From NCBI GenBank assembly GCA_015056905.1, contig SVFI01000009.1, positions 43,839-107,838 on the forward strand: 64,000 nt of DNA, given 5' to 3'. The notes under the pieces were generated by a model. That model made no database searches. It was not told the DNA's origin and saw nothing but the letters and a program-made list of their open reading frames with translations. Every line of letters begins with the position of its first letter. The stretch's first letter is position 1. A program made the position numbers and the translations under genes. Origin of the DNA: Lachnospiraceae bacterium. Its GTDB lineage: Bacteria; Bacillota; Clostridia; Lachnospirales; Lachnospiraceae. Below, piece by piece: positions 52,785 to 61,814 of this stretch.

Positions 52785-53379
52785 CTTCTTCGACAGACAC
52801 CCCTTCTTTTTGTAAAAGATCATCAATTATCTGTTCCCACGTATCTTCATCATTTGCACCAACCACATAACCGAGCATTTCCCCTTTGGAATTTACAAAA
52901 AATGTTGTCGGAACAGAACTCACTCCGCCCACCAGATTGTCAAAAATTGACTGGCTCAACAACAAATGCGGATAATCCGCCTCAGTCTGACGAATAAGCT
53001 CTTTTGCATTTTCAATATCATCCTGCGGTGAATCCTCCGTTACATCACTGATAATTCCGACAAGTTGGAAATTTGCTCTGTTATAATTATCTGCGATATC
53101 TCCCAAGTCCGGCATTTCCGCAAGACACGGATTACAGTACGTTGCCCACACATTTATCATCGTTATTTTAGAGTCAGCAAACCTGTCCGAACTAAAAGCC
53201 TGCCCGTCTATCGTATTCGCTTCAAATGCCACCATATAAGGCTCTTTTTCCTCCGTTGCCGGGTTGTCGGAAGAAACATTCTCCTGTTGCACATCCGACG
53301 TATTTCCCTGCGTCCGATTAGAAGAACAGCCGACAAGAAGAACAGCCACCATCAAAATCATTAAAAATCTTTTATTCAT
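52765..53379 (-). CDS. TlpA-like thioredoxin-fold lipoprotein
   Basis: A 204-residue lipoprotein with lipobox LLVGCSS and a TlpA/ResA-like thioredoxin domain: NVWATYCNPCLAEMPDL holds the redox CxxC as CNPC, and VPTTFFVN the cis-Pro loop. It is anchored outside the cell. Such proteins reduce disulfides on exported targets or peroxides. The CXXC mini-protein and the polyferredoxin follow, so they are the likely source of electrons. Confidence 0.9.
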   Translation of the reverse strand: MNKRFLMILMVAVLLVGCSSNRTQGNTSDVQQENVSSDNPATEEKEPYMVAFEANTIDGQAFSSDRFADSKITMINVWATYCNPCLAEMPDLGDIADNYNRANFQLVGIISDVTEDSPQDDIENAKELIRQTEADYPHLLLSQSIFDNLVGGVSSVPTTFFVNSKGEMLGYVVGANDEDTWEQIIDDLLQKEGVSVEEDEDGDD

Positions 53380-53397
53380 AGTTTGTCTCCGCTTATA

Positions 53398-55002
53398 TTA
53401 TTCTAACTCAAGTCCTGTCTCTCCACTGATAATAAAGCCGATATCTCCGGTTTTAGCACCTGCGGAAAGTTTCCCGTTGTAATCTTTAGATTTAATCTTA
53501 AGTTGTTTTCCGCTAACCGAATAATCCCCATTCCATCCGTCTGAGAATTCAATGTTGTCGCTGAAAGAGATCTCTATCTCCCACCCGTCCATTTCTTCTT
53601 CGGAGGTGTTTTCCAGCTCTAAAACATACTGATAAAATGTTTTTCCGTCAGACTCCCAGCTTCCGGTAACTTTCGCCGTATACTTTATACCATCGCACGT
53701 TCCGGATACCGCAGTATCATCTGTCTGTTCATCCGAAACAGTCTCCTCCTGCGCTTCCTGCTCGGAAGAATCACTTTCCCCTTCCTGCTCGGTCTGCTCA
53801 GAATTACCAACCTCTCTGTCCCCCGTCAAAAGCGTATAAACCCACTTTCCGTTCTGAGAAAGGTCATCCTGCGTAAATCCGGATGTCTTAGAGCAACCAT
53901 CGGCAAAAATAGAAGAAGTTTCATTCTTATTGGAAAGATTCCATGTGACATAGCTCACGCCTTTTGCGTCCAGAGCCTTAATCCATTCATTGGACTGATA
54001 TTCATCAAACGCCCCGTTTCCGCTGGCATCACATGTTCCGAACTCCGAAACAAAAATAGGAAGTCCGCTGTCAATCGCCTGATTCATGCGGTCACGAAGC
54101 CAATCCGTATGCGTTGTCGCATAAAAATGAAGAGAGTACATAATGTTGTCATACTCCGTAATCGGGTCTTCTGCTGCTTTGTCCACATCCTGGCACCAGG
54201 TCGGCGTTCCGACAATAATCAGTGCATTCTCATCATTTGCACGGATTACCGGAATGATTTCCTCCGCATAGGTTTTTACCTCCGACCAGGACGTACTTCC
54301 GTTCGGTTCATTACAAATCTCATAAATCACATTGTCCGCATTCGCATATTCTTTGGACATTTCGTCAAAAAACTTTTTTGCTTCTTCCTTATGGGTATTC
54401 GGATTCTCATCTCTGAGCACATGCCAATCAATGATGACATACATGTCCGCATTTGTTGCATACGCTACCCCGTCTTTTACAAGTTTCTTCAAATTCTCTT
54501 TATTTCCGTCCGTACAATATCCGCCGTTTTCTGCCGTATACATGGCAAGACGCATCACATTCGCCTTCCAATCATTATGCAGTTCTTGAAACAGTTCCTG
54601 ATTGACGTACTGCGGGAACCACGAAAGACCGTGTGTACTGATACCACGAAGCTGAACATTGTTTCCTTTGCTGTCTTTCAGCTGTGTACCTTCCACATGA
54701 AGCGCTCCGGAAGTTGACGGTGTCGCAAGTGCTGCCGCATCTTCTGAAGAAACATCTTCAGTTACCTCCGGCTTACTTTCCGCATTCTCTTCCTCGGACT
54801 TTTCATCTTTCTGAGCGGATTCTTGGTCTACATCATCCGTTTGCTTCGCAGAAGAAGTTTCCTCCTCGCTTCGGCTAAATTTATCCTCGGTCTGCACATC
54901 GGAAATTATCTCTTTTGTCTTTTCAGCCGCAGAGCACGCTGTCATGCTAAATACCAGTATGACCAAACTCAGCAATATTAATACTTTTTTGTAACATCTC
55001 AT
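53398..55002 (-). CDS. GH5 endoglucanase lipoprotein with CBM2
   Basis: A 534-residue lipoprotein (lipobox SMTAC) with an acidic Ser/Glu linker, a GH5 catalytic domain (~95-395) and a C-terminal CBM2-like cellulose-binding domain (~440-534). The acid/base Glu lies in IYEICNEPNG near residue 231 and the nucleophile in IFVSEFGT near residue 319. RLAMYTAENGGYC and IIDWHVL belong to the subfamily 2 pattern. It would cut beta-glucans at the cell surface. AAGGAG precedes the ATG chosen. It follows a Na/Pi transporter gene by 17 bases. Confidence 0.93.
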   Translation of the reverse strand: MRCYKKVLILLSLVILVFSMTACSAAEKTKEIISDVQTEDKFSRSEEETSSAKQTDDVDQESAQKDEKSEEENAESKPEVTEDVSSEDAAALATPSTSGALHVEGTQLKDSKGNNVQLRGISTHGLSWFPQYVNQELFQELHNDWKANVMRLAMYTAENGGYCTDGNKENLKKLVKDGVAYATNADMYVIIDWHVLRDENPNTHKEEAKKFFDEMSKEYANADNVIYEICNEPNGSTSWSEVKTYAEEIIPVIRANDENALIIVGTPTWCQDVDKAAEDPITEYDNIMYSLHFYATTHTDWLRDRMNQAIDSGLPIFVSEFGTCDASGNGAFDEYQSNEWIKALDAKGVSYVTWNLSNKNETSSIFADGCSKTSGFTQDDLSQNGKWVYTLLTGDREVGNSEQTEQEGESDSSEQEAQEETVSDEQTDDTAVSGTCDGIKYTAKVTGSWESDGKTFYQYVLELENTSEEEMDGWEIEISFSDNIEFSDGWNGDYSVSGKQLKIKSKDYNGKLSAGAKTGDIGFIISGETGLELE

Positions 55003-55019
55003 AAAATCCACTCCTTCCT

Positions 55020-56693
55020 CTACTCGTCCTCATCCTGACTTTCCAGTTCAATCATGGTAACTGTAACATTATTACAGTACACGGCGATATGCTCCATCTC
55101 ATCCAAAATCTCGTGAAACACAAACTCACTCTGCTTGTTACAACGACCGTTCTGGATACGTATGATATGAGCCATTTTGTATTCATTGCAAAGTGCCCGC
55201 ACCGTCTTCTTAAGCGCGTCCACCTCCGTCGCCATCTCTGTGTCGTCCTGTTGGAAAACATTGATTGTTGTCTCTAAAATTTCTCTGATTGCATTTTTCA
55301 GCACGGAAAGTTCTTCTCTTGCCTCATCCGAAAAATGAGCCTTGCTTTCATAAAGTTCATTTGCCACATCGGCAATGGTGACTGCCTGATCCGCAATACG
55401 CTCAAACTCTCCTACCATATATAAAATTTTGGACACCTGTCTGCTCTGCTCCCGGTTCATTTCCGCAGCCGGAAGACGAATCAGATAAGATTCCAATTTA
55501 TCCTCATATTTGTTAATCAGCTTTTCTCTTTTACGTACTTTGGTGTAGCGTTCCTCCGAATATTCGTCAAGAAGCTTAAGCGCACGAATCGTATTGGAAC
55601 GGACTTTCTTTACCATTCCGTCCATAACCATCTGACTCTGGCTGATTGCAAGGGTCGGATTTTCAAGGAAGTGCTCCTCCAAAAGTTCAAAATCCTTCGT
55701 ATCCGACACCTCGTCCCTGTTTCTTGGAATAAATACAAACAGCAATTTCTCTATCTGTTTTATAAACGGAAACAGCAGAATAGTAAGCACAATACGGAAA
55801 ACCGAATTGAGAGCCGCGATACTGACCGGCGACATGATCTGCTCCAAAAAGTCAAACTGAAAAATCGCATTCGCTCCGTAAAACAAAACAGTACAGAGAA
55901 TCATTCCAACTAAATCATTTATCAGATAAACAAGTGCCGTACGTTTCCCGTTTTTACTTGCCCCGATAGCCGCGAGCAACACCGGGCAGGATGCACCGAC
56001 ACCGATTCCCATCGTAATCGGAAACGCGGTTGCAAAACTGATGCTTCCCGTCACGGAAAGGGCCTGCAATACACCGACTGCAGCAGACGCACTCTGTAAT
56101 ACGACAGAAAAAACAATACCGAGCAAAATTCCCAGTAACGGATTGGAAAACATGGTAATCATGCTTTTAAAAGTTTCGCTCTCTTTCAGCGGTGAAACTG
56201 CACCGCTCATCATCTGCATTCCCACCATCAGAATGACAAATCCAAGCATGATATCACCAATATTCTGAAACAGCCTTTTCTTTGTAAACATTCTAAAAAT
56301 GATACCGACAACAGCAACCAACGCGGTAAGCGTTGTTGTGGAAAGAAGCTGTGTCCAGCCCCCGGAACCCTCAATATAAGACAGACAAAGAATCCATCCC
56401 GTCACACTCGTTCCGATATTTGCGCCCATCACTATTCCGATAGCCTGGGACAACTTCATAATGCCTGAATTGACGAAGCCCACCACCATAACAGAGGTCG
56501 CGGAGGAAGACTGTATAATTGCCGTCACGCCTGCTCCGAGCAAAATTGCACGAATCGGCGAACTCGATAATCGATATAAAATAAGTTCCAGTTTGTTTCC
56601 TGCTACCTTTTTTAGTCCGTCACCCATCAGCGTCATTCCGAACAAAAACAGAGCAATGCCGCTCAGCAGGGAAAAAATTGTTGAAAATCCCAT
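55020..56693 (-). CDS. Na/Pi cotransporter family protein with PhoU-like tail
   Basis: A 557-residue protein. The membrane part has two inverted repeats with the QSSSATS and QSASAAVG signatures of the NptA/PhoU-like group. The C-terminal ~200 residues are helical and PhoU-like (SKILYMVGEFERIADQAVTI). It would import phosphate with sodium, or couple phosphate level to signalling. It begins an apparent run with the cellulase gene. Confidence 0.93.
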   Translation of the reverse strand: MGFSTIFSLLSGIALFLFGMTLMGDGLKKVAGNKLELILYRLSSSPIRAILLGAGVTAIIQSSSATSVMVVGFVNSGIMKLSQAIGIVMGANIGTSVTGWILCLSYIEGSGGWTQLLSTTTLTALVAVVGIIFRMFTKKRLFQNIGDIMLGFVILMVGMQMMSGAVSPLKESETFKSMITMFSNPLLGILLGIVFSVVLQSASAAVGVLQALSVTGSISFATAFPITMGIGVGASCPVLLAAIGASKNGKRTALVYLINDLVGMILCTVLFYGANAIFQFDFLEQIMSPVSIAALNSVFRIVLTILLFPFIKQIEKLLFVFIPRNRDEVSDTKDFELLEEHFLENPTLAISQSQMVMDGMVKKVRSNTIRALKLLDEYSEERYTKVRKREKLINKYEDKLESYLIRLPAAEMNREQSRQVSKILYMVGEFERIADQAVTIADVANELYESKAHFSDEAREELSVLKNAIREILETTINVFQQDDTEMATEVDALKKTVRALCNEYKMAHIIRIQNGRCNKQSEFVFHEILDEMEHIAVYCNNVTVTMIELESQDEDE

Positions 56694-56724
56694 AAAATCA
56701 AGTTTCTCCTATTTTTTACATAAA

Positions 56725-57459
56725 CTAGTTCTCTTTCTCTTTTTTACCCTCGTCTAATTCTTCCATATATCCGGCGGTAATGATACTCGCAGGAAGTGCA
56801 ACAACAGCAATACCCATGACAGATGACACCATCGTCACAATCTGTCCCGCCGGCGATGTCGGATAAATATCACCGTATCCAACTGTTGTGAGTGATACCG
56901 TCGCCCAGTAAAACGCATCAAAAAATGTCTCGAATGTATCCGGCTCCACATTGAAAACAACAAGTGATGAAATCAGTATGTAAACAATGGCTAACCATAC
57001 AACCGCCAAAAGGGAATCCTTCTGTCTCTTAAAAACTTCAACCAAAATCGCCACATGTCTTGAATAGCGAAAAACCTTAAAGATACGGAAAATGCGCAGC
57101 GTACGCATCAGCCTTGTAATTCGGAGTACCCGGAAACCGCTATTTAAAACTGAAATTGACGGCAGAATGGACAGCAAATCCACAATCGCCATCGGAGTAA
57201 ACGGATATAAAAAGAAAGATTTCACACCCTTTTTCAACTTCATATCCGCCGTAAACAGACGAAGAATATAGTCAATGATAAATACTCCGGCAGCAACTTT
57301 GTCAATCCAAACAAACAGAGGAATTTCCTCCTTAAATGCCAGCGGTATAATGCTGAGTACGATGACAATCATCATAATCACATCATAAAAATCATACACC
57401 AAACTGGTCTTGTTGTTCTCATCTGTCACTTCCAGAAGCGCAAATAATTTTTTTCGCAT
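56725..57459 (-). CDS. Voltage-gated-type potassium channel
   Basis: A 244-residue channel subunit with six transmembrane helices. The S4 segment has arginines at every third position (RVLRITRLMRTLRIFRIFKV), and the pore holds the TTVGYGD selectivity filter. It lacks a cytoplasmic RCK domain. The ATG behind GGGGGAG at five bases is used. A Na/Pi gene follows after 31 bases. Potassium flux at the membrane is firm for the family; gating by voltage is inferred. Confidence 0.93.
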   Translation of the reverse strand: MRKKLFALLEVTDENNKTSLVYDFYDVIMMIVIVLSIIPLAFKEEIPLFVWIDKVAAGVFIIDYILRLFTADMKLKKGVKSFFLYPFTPMAIVDLLSILPSISVLNSGFRVLRITRLMRTLRIFRIFKVFRYSRHVAILVEVFKRQKDSLLAVVWLAIVYILISSLVVFNVEPDTFETFFDAFYWATVSLTTVGYGDIYPTSPAGQIVTMVSSVMGIAVVALPASIITAGYMEELDEGKKEKEN

Positions 57460-57503
57460 AATCACTCCCCCTTACATACATGCTACAATTTTACTACAAG
57501 ACA

Positions 57504-57546
57504 CAAAAAAAGAACAGAGAAAAGTCCGTTTGGTTTTCTCTGTTCT
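57504..57546 (-). terminator. Terminator after the DUF2812 gene
   Basis: AGAACAGAGAAAA (57511-57523) pairs perfectly with TTTTCTCTGTTCT (57534-57546), and the A tract at 57504-57510 gives T's on the minus strand after the stop at 57562. Confidence 0.9.
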
Positions 57547-57561
57547 CTTTTGTCTCATTAT

Positions 57562-58284
57562 TTATTTTGATGAATTTCTGCGCATCGCTGCGGTCTTGGC
57601 AGCGCCTGTCAGCATAAATATAATCGCAATAATCAAAAGACCCATTCTGACCGGTCCCGCCATCACCGGTGACAGCGAATCGGATTGTCCCATCAAAAGC
57701 GCACAGGAATTGAGTAACAGTCCTGCCATCAAAAGAGGCGAAACCTGTCTGTTATCCTTCTCCGCCTCAGTTCCCGACTGTCTGCTCTTTAACTCGAGAA
57801 TCGTATTTTTGGTTTTGACTGTCGCATTGATCAAAGCGATTGTCAGTGCACCAATGATACATGCACCTACCCAGCCAATGGCTGCTCCGCTTACCGCTGC
57901 CATAATTTCCATAAACAGGATGATAATCTCGATAATTGTTACCACCTTAAACAGTTTCAAAATCTTGCTGTAATGTTCAATACTTGACTCCACATCCGTG
58001 TAAAGCTGAAAATCACCTGCGGAAGCAAGCTTACGCAAGATAATCCAGTATCCCCAGCACTGCACAATCTCAATCCCCGCATCTGCCATAAACTCTCTGT
58101 AATCCTCTGTCGCTGTGCCAAACTTTTGACCGAAATCAATCTGGTATTTCCACTTTCCTTTTTCACATTTTTCAAAGGTGTAAAATCCTGCAAAAAATCC
58201 GGTCAGCGCCCATCCCTCATCGGCCTTTTCATTTAACCACTTTGTTTCCTCGTCTTTATCAAAATATAATTTAAACTTTATCAT
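57562..58284 (-). CDS. DUF2812 membrane protein
   Basis: A 240-residue protein opening with the DUF2812 module (FKLYFDKDEETKWLNEKADE, then GWALTGFFAGFYTFEKCEKG) and followed by about four membrane helices. DUF2812 genes commonly pair with PadR regulators, as here, where the stop and start are two bases apart. The pair is thought to handle membrane stress or antimicrobial responses, but this has not been shown for most members. Confidence 0.88.
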   Translation of the reverse strand: MIKFKLYFDKDEETKWLNEKADEGWALTGFFAGFYTFEKCEKGKWKYQIDFGQKFGTATEDYREFMADAGIEIVQCWGYWIILRKLASAGDFQLYTDVESSIEHYSKILKLFKVVTIIEIIILFMEIMAAVSGAAIGWVGACIIGALTIALINATVKTKNTILELKSRQSGTEAEKDNRQVSPLLMAGLLLNSCALLMGQSDSLSPVMAGPVRMGLLIIAIIFMLTGAAKTAAMRRNSSK

Positions 58285-58286
58285 TT

Positions 58287-58601
58287 TTATCCCTCCATAA
58301 GTCTCGCATTGTTTAACAGCTCTTGAAGTCGTCTTTTCTCTTCCTCAAAGACTTCACGTCCTGCATCGGTAATAATGTACTCCTTTTTCTTCCGTGACTC
58401 CGTGTCTACACTGTAGATGTCTATCCATCCTTTCTTCTGAAGCGTCTGAATCGCACCATAAAGCGTTCCCGCACCGAGCGCAACTCTTCCTCCGGTCAGT
58501 TGCTCCACCTCCTGCGTAATACCGTATCCGTGATTCGGCTTGCGGAGTGCCAAAAGTATGTAGTACACAGCTTCCGTTAAAGGTAAATCCCTTTCTGCCA
58601 T
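58287..58601 (-). CDS. PadR-family transcriptional regulator
   Basis: A 104-residue winged-helix protein with the PadR pattern YYILLALRKPNHGYGITQEV, LGAGTLYGAIQTLQKKGWI and KKKEYIITDAGREVF. The short form lacks the long C-terminal dimer helix. It would bind as a dimer to AT-rich inverted repeats. Four copies of a CGATATAT motif overlap its own promoter (58658-58718), so autorepression is likely. Confidence 0.93.
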   Translation of the reverse strand: MAERDLPLTEAVYYILLALRKPNHGYGITQEVEQLTGGRVALGAGTLYGAIQTLQKKGWIDIYSVDTESRKKKEYIITDAGREVFEEEKRRLQELLNNARLMEG

Positions 58602-58657
58602 TTCTTTTCCTCCTTGATTCTTAGGTTTTATAATCTTATAAGATAATTATCGCGCCC

Positions 58658-58718
58658 CGATATATCGCTTTCCGATATATCATGTTTATAATATATCGGC
58701 TCACGATATATTTGTCAA
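58658..58718 (-). promoter_or_regulatory. PadR promoter and operator array
   Basis: On the minus strand TTGACA (58713-58718), a 17-base spacer and TATATT (58690-58695) form the promoter. Four copies of a CGATATAT/ATATATCG motif lie at 58658-58667, 58672-58681, 58691-58699 and 58704-58711, two of them in or beside the -10 and spacer. The arrangement suits repression by the PadR protein. Confidence 0.75.
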
Positions 58719-58739
58719 CTATTTTTTTATTGAATTTAG

Positions 58740-59090
58740 TTTTTGTGAATCTTTCTTCTTATTTTCCTACCTGCGAACCATTTTTCACTCTCCGATCGGT
58801 CAGATTTTTCCGTGATTTCCCGACCTATAAGCAAGTTAATCATATTAGTATGGTTTTTTCCAATCAACTTAGGGGTTAGGACCCCGATATAAAGTAATTT
58901 CTTCACATATAATCGGGAAGAAATTAAAAATTACGCAAAATTCTCCCGACCAGCGCCCCCGAAACGATAATTAGTCGGAATCCATTCAAAAAATTCACCC
59001 GATTTTTAATCAAAATCAGCTAACAAGTAGGAAAATCCACAAATTTCCGCCCTATAACAACGATAAAATCGCACTCTCCCATCGGAAACA
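58740..59090. other. Intergenic region with GTCGG/CCGAC blocks
   Basis: No gene is supported. The stretch has TTTTCCTACCT, ATTAGTCGG and several CCCGAC blocks, as in the region at 32968-33314. A small RNA or a decayed repeat element is possible. Confidence 0.45.
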
Positions 59091-59126
59091 AAAAAATCCC
59101 CACCCGGCAGTTATATACCGGGTGGG
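59091..59126 (-). terminator. Terminator after the MATE remnant
   Basis: CCCACCCGG (59099-59107) pairs perfectly with CCGGGTGGG (59118-59126), and the A tract before it gives T's on the minus strand. It follows the stop at 59176. Confidence 0.88.
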
Positions 59127-59175
59127 AATTCACATCAAACTCTCCACTCTCTTCCTATGTTTACTTCGATAAAAA

Positions 59176-59613
59176 TCACAATCGCAGGGAAGTCTTTTTC
59201 CAGTCGCCGTGAAAATACCTTCCAACAAAGCAAATACTTCTGAATATCCAATCAAACACCATGGCAATCCAAACACCGAGTGCTCCCATACTCATCCCGA
59301 TTCCAAACACATAACTGAAACCGATATTCAACATATGATATATGGTATCTCTTATATGTTCTGTATGCGAATTCAACTTTTCACATAATGCATCTGTGCA
59401 CTTCAAGTCAAGTACTAAATATAAAACCGTAAATATAGTTATACAAACAATACACGCAATTGTGAACGCAATAGGTAATATTAACAAAATTTCTTTTGTA
59501 ATATCACTTGTATATATATTATTCCAAGAACCCAATGCCTTACGTAGCGGAATAACCGCAGATAATAAGATTGTAAATATTTCAATTAATTTAGTAGCAT
59601 TACTTTTCTGCAT
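59176..59613 (-). pseudogene. MATE-transporter tail fused to an unrelated membrane segment
   Basis: A 145-residue open frame. Its last ~40 residues (SMGALGVWIAMVFDWIFRSI, then a RYFHGDWK end) match the C-terminal helix and tail of MATE efflux proteins. The first ~100 residues hold two helices that do not fit a MATE protein. The two parts are joined in frame, most simply by a deletion that removed about 400 residues of the transporter and joined its tail to another gene. No start or function beyond a small membrane protein is expected. The perfect terminator behind it is probably the old MATE terminator. Confidence 0.65.
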
Positions 59614-59694
59614 TTAATTTTCTTGCCTCGCTTTTTTCTTTTGTGCTTTAATACGCTTCCTTGGAATCTTCAATCAACTCTCAACCCAATCCAA

Positions 59695-61134
59695 CTACTC
59701 ACTATAAAACAACTGCTTCGAGCTTGTCGGTTTTTCCGGATTGGTCATTTTTATCTTTCCGCTTTCCACTAAAGGCATTACATGCGTCTGAATAGCATAA
59801 GTAATAGACGACAATCCTAAGTATTCGCAAATTTCTTTTCTTGTACGTGGTGTTCTACAAAATACTAAAAGATCATTTACATCTTCTGATATAGGCTCAG
59901 TTTTCTTGACATCTCTTTCTTTGTAAAACGTCACGATAAAACTTCCTCTTTCATCCGCAAACTTCGGTTCCTTAAGATGAAATCTTTCCATCTCTCTGCG
60001 AATTGTCGGTATTCCGGAGTATCTGTTTTCTGTAATATGCAATGTTTCTAAAGCCAAAGCCAATACAGGATTTCTCGTATCCGGCTGCATCTTTCCTAAT
60101 TGATCAACTTTAATTCTTCCGTATATACCTCCCGGATTTCTTATTTCCATTCTGTCTTCATACATTATGATTTGTATTGGCATACCTTCTGTATGAATAC
60201 TATAATCGCGATGAACTAACGCATTGATAATCGCCTCTCTGACTGCAGCAATAGGATATTCCGTTCTATCTTCACGCGCCCCTGTGTTTAAGTTAATAAT
60301 TGTTTTATTCTTCATATTCTTTTTAACAAAACGAATCGCTTCATTGAGCATCTCCGGAATACTACCTTCAATTCGTTGATTGTCTAAAAAGCGCTCTCCC
60401 GAATCCCCCACATTTCCTATCTCTGTTCCCGGTACCGCAATTGCCGTAATGCATAACTGCGGAAAATAAGCCTGCGGATATGGACTAAAAATCATCGTGG
60501 CACTCAATGTTGTTTCTTTGTTTCTAGTCACACTCATCAACTCATAAATACTTTCATCACCTAGATTTGCCAAATTAGGTTTACCTTTTTTTAACAAGTC
60601 AATGTAGCGAGCCAATTTATCTTGATCCAAAGAGGACAACATTGCTCTTTGCACGCCACGAATATCATCTTGATATTTCTTTCTGTATGCTTCATAACTA
60701 TAAATCTCATATTCTGTCATAGGTTCGTCGCTATCTCCTACTCTCGTATATGATCCCTTCAAACGACCTTTCCCTTTATAAAAGACCGGTCTATCTGCCA
60801 AATCAACTCCCGGAATCTCAGCGGAAACAAACGACTTTCCATTCTTCTCTACAACTGTTAATAACGGACGAACAACCGGATCCATCTGCAAGCACTGTTC
60901 ATTTATCTTTTTCTGTATGTCTTGAGGGTCATAAACACCTACTTCTTTATAGTCCTGATCTTCGTCAACTCCAAAAATAATGATTCCACCTTCGTCCTGA
61001 TTTGAAAAACTGGACAAAGAATCATACAAACGTTGCGGACAACCTTTTTCTGCACTTTTTAACTCAAGCGTGTTTGTTTCTGATTTCATCTTTTGAATCA
61101 TTTCAAGTTTTTCAATTAATTCTTGCGTTGTCAT
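59695..61134 (-). CDS. AlbA_2/HATPase_c_4 putative transcriptional regulator
   Basis: A 479-residue protein with an N-terminal AlbA_2 (Schlafen-like) domain (TLELKSAEKGCPQRLYDSLS, FSNQDEGGIIIFGVDE), a middle part, then an ATP-binding HATPase-like domain (IAAVREAIINALVHRDYS, DRMEIRNPGG) and a C-terminal winged helix (TRKEICEYLG). Such regulators are common beside mobile elements and defence genes. It stands alone, with two 22-base repeats just upstream that may be its operator. Targets are unknown. Confidence 0.88.
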   Translation of the reverse strand: MTTQELIEKLEMIQKMKSETNTLELKSAEKGCPQRLYDSLSSFSNQDEGGIIIFGVDEDQDYKEVGVYDPQDIQKKINEQCLQMDPVVRPLLTVVEKNGKSFVSAEIPGVDLADRPVFYKGKGRLKGSYTRVGDSDEPMTEYEIYSYEAYRKKYQDDIRGVQRAMLSSLDQDKLARYIDLLKKGKPNLANLGDESIYELMSVTRNKETTLSATMIFSPYPQAYFPQLCITAIAVPGTEIGNVGDSGERFLDNQRIEGSIPEMLNEAIRFVKKNMKNKTIINLNTGAREDRTEYPIAAVREAIINALVHRDYSIHTEGMPIQIIMYEDRMEIRNPGGIYGRIKVDQLGKMQPDTRNPVLALALETLHITENRYSGIPTIRREMERFHLKEPKFADERGSFIVTFYKERDVKKTEPISEDVNDLLVFCRTPRTRKEICEYLGLSSITYAIQTHVMPLVESGKIKMTNPEKPTSSKQLFYSE

Positions 61135-61206
61135 CCGAATTCCTCCATTTCTTGAAATTCATTTTAACATCTCTTTTAGTCATATGCAAGAATCTAAAAA
61201 AATATG

Positions 61207-61290
61207 CAAAAACTCAAATAAATCTCAATTATTTTGCAAAAATTTTTAACTTTATTTAAATTTTTGCACAAAAACTCAAATAAATCTCAA
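61207..61290. repeat. Two 22-base direct repeats upstream of the AlbA_2 gene
   Basis: The same 22 bases occur at 61207-61228 and 61269-61290 (core ACTCAAATAAATCTCAA), 62 bases apart. The second also forms the stem of a terminator for the small gene at 61294. Both lie 75-155 bases upstream of the AlbA_2 start, so they may be binding sites for that regulator. Confidence 0.65.
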
Positions 61291-61305
61291 ATTTTATTTG
61301 AGTTT
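61274..61305 (-). terminator. Terminator overlapping the end of the small gene
   Basis: ACTCAAATAAA pairs with TTTATTTGAGT across a short loop and includes the stop of the gene at 61294. A T-rich run follows on the minus strand. Confidence 0.75.
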
Positions 61306-61476
61306 CTCCGTCTCTACTATGTACCCATCCTTCTCCTCACACTTCAGCACCGCTTCCTCAATCGCACGTTCCACCTTACCGGCGTTTACTTCTATCAAAA
61401 GTTTGCACAAAAAGTCAGCGGTATCTTCCGCAGAATTCGGATTGTGAAAGCGATAATTCAGTTTTCTCTGTTTCAT
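61294..61476 (-). CDS. Small conserved-looking protein
   Basis: A 60-residue protein beginning MKQRKLNYRFHNPN, then an amphipathic helix (DTADFLCKLLIEVNAGKVER). The ATG after GTGGAG is preferred to one 14 codons upstream. Similar short proteins (RKLxYRFHNPN) occur beside mobile elements in Firmicutes, as I recall it, but no function is known. It lies between the AlbA_2 gene and decayed genes. Confidence 0.6.
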   Translation of the reverse strand: MKQRKLNYRFHNPNSAEDTADFLCKLLIEVNAGKVERAIEEAVLKCEEKDGYIVETEKLK

Positions 61477-61550
61477 GCGGAATCTCCACCTCCTTCTTAG
61501 CTCGTCCTTCTTTCCCATGATATGAATCAGTTTTTCGGGTTAGAACAAAA

Positions 61551-61580
61551 CAAAAAAGATCGCTGCCAATGTCAGCGATC
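61551..61580 (-). terminator. Terminator left from the decayed genes
   Basis: GATCGCTG (61558-61565) pairs with CAGCGATC (61573-61580), and the A tract at 61552-61557 gives T's on the minus strand. No intact gene ends before it; the acyl-CoA synthetase remnant is the nearest upstream. Confidence 0.7.
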
Positions 61581-61742
61581 CTTCTCTATTCTTCCATATC
61601 CATTATTTCATATTGTATATAATCATGCAACTTACTCCGTTTGAATTAAGTTGAAAGTTGTTTACCGTGTGGTTTTTTAATGGGGTGTTTATCTGCTGTT
61701 TTTAACTGGAGGTTTCTTCTTTGTTTAGCCTTCGCAAGCATA

Positions 61743-61814
61743 GCATGTGTAGCTACACACATGCGGAATGGACCGAAAATTTCCGGTCCGCTTTTGGGGA
61801 AAAACGTCCCCAAA
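61743..61814. repeat. Cluster of three consecutive hairpins
   Basis: Three palindromes follow each other: GCATGTGTAG/CTACACACATGC, GGACCG/CGGTCC (61770-61789) and TTTGGGGA/TCCCCAAA (61793-61814). They start where the AMP-binding homology ends. Such a cluster is typical of a mobile-element end or a structured RNA; its identity is not known. Confidence 0.6.

Noticed and set aside
54109..54717. Open frame of 202 codons on the plus strand
   Set aside because: Antisense to the GH5 catalytic domain; no motif or ribosome site.
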